From Candidatus Omnitrophota bacterium (GTDB lineage Bacteria > Omnitrophota > Koll11 > Zapsychrales > Fredricksoniimonadaceae), in NCBI GenBank assembly GCA_023247595.1, contig JAHFGF010000082.1, positions 1-7,323 on the forward strand: a stretch of 7,323 bases of DNA. Reading direction: 5' to 3'. A program made the translations under genes and the position numbers. The notes beneath the pieces were generated by a model, which made no database searches, was not told where the DNA came from, and saw only the letters and a program-made list of their open reading frames with translations. Shown one piece after another: positions 6,022 to 7,323 of this stretch; position 1 is the stretch's first letter, and the number at the start of each line of letters is the position of its first letter.

Positions 6022-6870
6022 ATGTCCAGTCAAATGTCATTAACCAAAATCGCTGTATTCAAAGGTAATAAGGTCCGCAAAACTATTCATAATAATGAAT
6101 GGTGGTTTTCGGTAGTTGATGTTGTTTCAGCGCTCACCAATAGTGAAAATCCGCGGGACTATTGGTATAAGATGAAAATTAGAGAAAAAAGTGAATCAAC
6201 AATTGAACTGTCGACAATTTGTCGACAGTTGAAATTAACTGCACCGGATGGCAAGGAGCGAGAAACCGACTGCGCCAATACCGAAGGCATCTTCAGAATT
6301 ATTCAGTCGATCCCGTCGCCCAAGGCTGAGCCGTTCAAACGATGGCTGGCTAAGGTTGGTTATGAGCGTGTGCAGGAGATTGAAGATCCTGAATTGGCCA
6401 TGAAACGCATGCGGGCCATTTACAAAGCTAAAGGATATTCAGATGACTGGATAGAAAAGCGGGTGCGCGGGATCATTATCCGTGAAGAGCTCACGGATGA
6501 ATGGCGAAACCGTGATATTAAAGATCAGAATCATTACTCTATTTTGACCGCGGAGATATCAAAGGCCGCCTTCGGGATGACGCCTTCCGAGTATAAAAAA
6601 TTCAAAGGCCTGGATCGGCAGAATTTGCGGGATCACATGACAGACTTGGAACTTATTTTTTCAATGCTCGGCGAGGCATCCACCACCAAGATCGCCCGCG
6701 CCCGCGATGCCCGCGGATTTGATGACAATAAATTGGCCGCCTTGGACGGCGGAGGAGTGGCCGGCAATGCCCGGAAAGATTTGGAAGACAAGAGCGGGGA
6801 AAAAGTTCTTAGTTCAAATAATTACATTAAATTACCGCAGAACAAAAAACTTTTGAAAAAGATAGCATAA
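6022..6870 (+). CDS. Bro-N domain (phage antirepressor / DinD-like) protein
   Basis: A 282-aa soluble protein. The N-terminal domain (about 8-115) resembles Bro-N, the DNA-binding domain of baculovirus BRO proteins, phage antirepressors and E. coli DinD: KIAVFKGNKVRKTI, NNEWWFSVVDVVSALT, then NPRDYWYKMK and LSTICRQLKL. The blocks RIIQSIPSPKAEPFKRWLAKVG (split here at 92-113) and YERVQEIEDPELAMKRM (114-130) recall a conserved family of chromosomal Bro-N proteins found in many bacteria, some of them phage-derived. The C-terminal half (about 131-270) is helical and charged (TAEISKAAFGMTPSEYKKF, LRDHMTDLELIFSMLGEA) and ends in a lysine-rich tail. The start is supported by AGGGG (6011-6015) 6 bases upstream. 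The 5' part looks more AT-rich than recQ, which would fit transfer, though no integrase or phage structural gene is in view. The target and any role in DNA damage are unknown. Confidence 0.85.
   Translation: MSSQMSLTKIAVFKGNKVRKTIHNNEWWFSVVDVVSALTNSENPRDYWYKMKIREKSESTIELSTICRQLKLTAPDGKERETDCANTEGIFRIIQSIPSPKAEPFKRWLAKVGYERVQEIEDPELAMKRMRAIYKAKGYSDDWIEKRVRGIIIREELTDEWRNRDIKDQNHYSILTAEISKAAFGMTPSEYKKFKGLDRQNLRDHMTDLELIFSMLGEASTTKIARARDARGFDDNKLAALDGGGVAGNARKDLEDKSGEKVLSSNNYIKLPQNKKLLKKIA
6206..6230. repeat. Perfect 12-bp inverted repeat inside the Bro-N gene
   Basis: AACTGTCGACAA (6206-6217) and TTGTCGACAGTT (6219-6230) are exact reverse complements separated by one T. Each arm contains the self-complementary octamer TGTCGACA (6209-6216 and 6220-6227), 11 bp apart. 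It encodes residues 62-70 (LST-I-CRQ in the centre), so it may be a codon coincidence. Equally it has the form of an operator for a dimer within the gene for a predicted DNA-binding protein. Confidence 0.8.
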
Positions 6871-6916
6871 ACGCGCATTGTTCATTGATGAAATAGGCCT
6901 GGCCCAAGCTTCGTCC

Positions 6917-6944
6917 TTGTAATGCCGTGAGATAACTGTAGAAT
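6917..6944 (+). promoter_or_regulatory. Putative promoter for the gene at the right edge
   Basis: TTGTAA (6917-6922, 4 of 6) and TAGAAT (6939-6944, 5 of 6) are spaced 16 bases apart in the 115-bp gap after the Bro-N gene. This would place a transcript start about 35 bases before the ATG at 6986. Visual match only. Confidence 0.35.
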
Positions 6945-6974
6945 AGCTAAATTAATAACGGCGAAAGAGAATTT

Positions 6975-6980
6975 GGGAGG
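6975..6980 (+). promoter_or_regulatory. Strong Shine-Dalgarno GGGAGG for the edge gene
   Basis: GGGAGG lies 5 bases before ATG 6986. This is one of the best ribosome sites in the window and the main reason to call a gene in this frame rather than in the shorter overlapping frames. Confidence 0.7.
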
Positions 6981-6985
6981 CAGCG

Positions 6986-7323
6986 ATGAGCTCGGAAGAA
7001 CAGTTGATCACAATTGTCGGATTAGACAAGGAACGCATCAGGGAAAGCGCCGTTAACAAGGGAGGATGGATTCTTCCTTTTAAACTTTCGGCCAAGCCGA
7101 ATGAATCGTGGGAACGTTATTTTTATGAAGCCCACCGCAAGAGTACAAACCCCAAGAAAAAAGACGTTAAGATTATCGACGATTGCATTGAGGTTCAGTT
7201 TTCTGAAAATGACAATCAGCAGCAGGCGCTGGACATGCTCAACGAGGATGTCACAAACGCCAATTCGGTTTATAAGGAAGTTTATCTCAAGAAAATACAA
7301 ATCCAGGATGAAATGAAAGCCCT
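6986..7323 (+). CDS. Unrecognised cytoplasmic protein, 3' end outside window (partial)
   Basis: An open frame of 112 codons plus two bases runs without a stop from ATG 6986 to the window edge. It begins MSSEEQLITIVGLDKERIR and continues through GGWILPFKLSAKPNESWERY. It then has a Lys-rich stretch (STNPKKKDVKII) and a helical, Gln/Asp/Glu-rich segment (NDNQQQALDMLNED) and is in YLKKIQIQDEMKA when it leaves the window. There is no signal peptide or membrane segment, so it is probably cytoplasmic. I do not recognise a family. Support comes from the strong GGGAGG ribosome site, a candidate promoter and normal-looking codon use. Shorter frames in the same DNA on both strands lack comparable start signals. 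It is 115 bp from the Bro-N gene and may or may not be related to it. Confidence 0.75.
   Translation, partial: MSSEEQLITIVGLDKERIRESAVNKGGWILPFKLSAKPNESWERYFYEAHRKSTNPKKKDVKIIDDCIEVQFSENDNQQQALDMLNEDVTNANSVYKEVYLKKIQIQDEMKA

Noticed and set aside
7022..7300. 92-aa minus-strand frame and a 71-aa + frame at 7101-7316 near the right edge
   Set aside because: Both lie within the frame starting at 6986, which alone has a strong Shine-Dalgarno sequence and a candidate promoter.
6022..7323. Integrated prophage
   Set aside because: A single Bro-N gene and one unrecognised partial gene are not enough. No integrase, attachment site or phage structural gene is visible.

Overview
The window is a stretch of bacterial chromosome with every supportable gene on the + strand. 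The organism looks Gram-negative (diderm): there is a TonB-receptor-type plug domain, a YceI-type periplasmic protein and several Sec signal peptides. GC content looks intermediate. One intergenic gap holds a palindromic repeat of the 'cattgcgag / aagattgcttcgc' type, and another holds short G(C/T)TTCAC repeats. From memory, this mix suits an environmental or candidate-phylum bacterium such as Omnitrophota. That placement is an inference, not something the sequence proves.

Region 1 (43-3587) is a tight cluster of three exported proteins. It holds a 188-aa secreted protein of unknown function, an 807-aa protein and a YceI-family lipocalin-like protein. The 807-aa protein is the most unusual object here. 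Its N-terminus is a near-textbook TonB-dependent-receptor plug domain, but no full outer-membrane barrel follows. After about 200 unrecognised residues comes a complete subtilisin-like (S8) protease domain with an intact Asp-His-Ser triad, then a small beta-rich C-terminal domain. The third gene's Shine-Dalgarno sequence overlaps the protease stop codon, which suggests translational coupling.

Region 2 (3588-4091) contains a 91-bp palindromic intergenic element, an 80-aa DUF3820-type protein with no visible Shine-Dalgarno sequence, and a short gap of inverted and tandem TTCAC-containing repeats.

Region 3 (4092-5900) is a full-length RecQ DNA helicase with helicase core, zinc-binding RQC region and HRDC domain.

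Region 4 (5901-7323) has a plausible sigma70-like promoter and a Bro-N (phage antirepressor/DinD-like) protein. That gene contains a perfect 12-bp inverted repeat, which also reads as the codons for a conserved-looking peptide. Last comes a gene with a strong Shine-Dalgarno sequence that runs off the right edge; it starts at 6986 and is unrecognised.

No tRNA, rRNA, CRISPR array, insertion sequence or rho-independent terminator was seen. No gene-free gap exceeds 190 bp.
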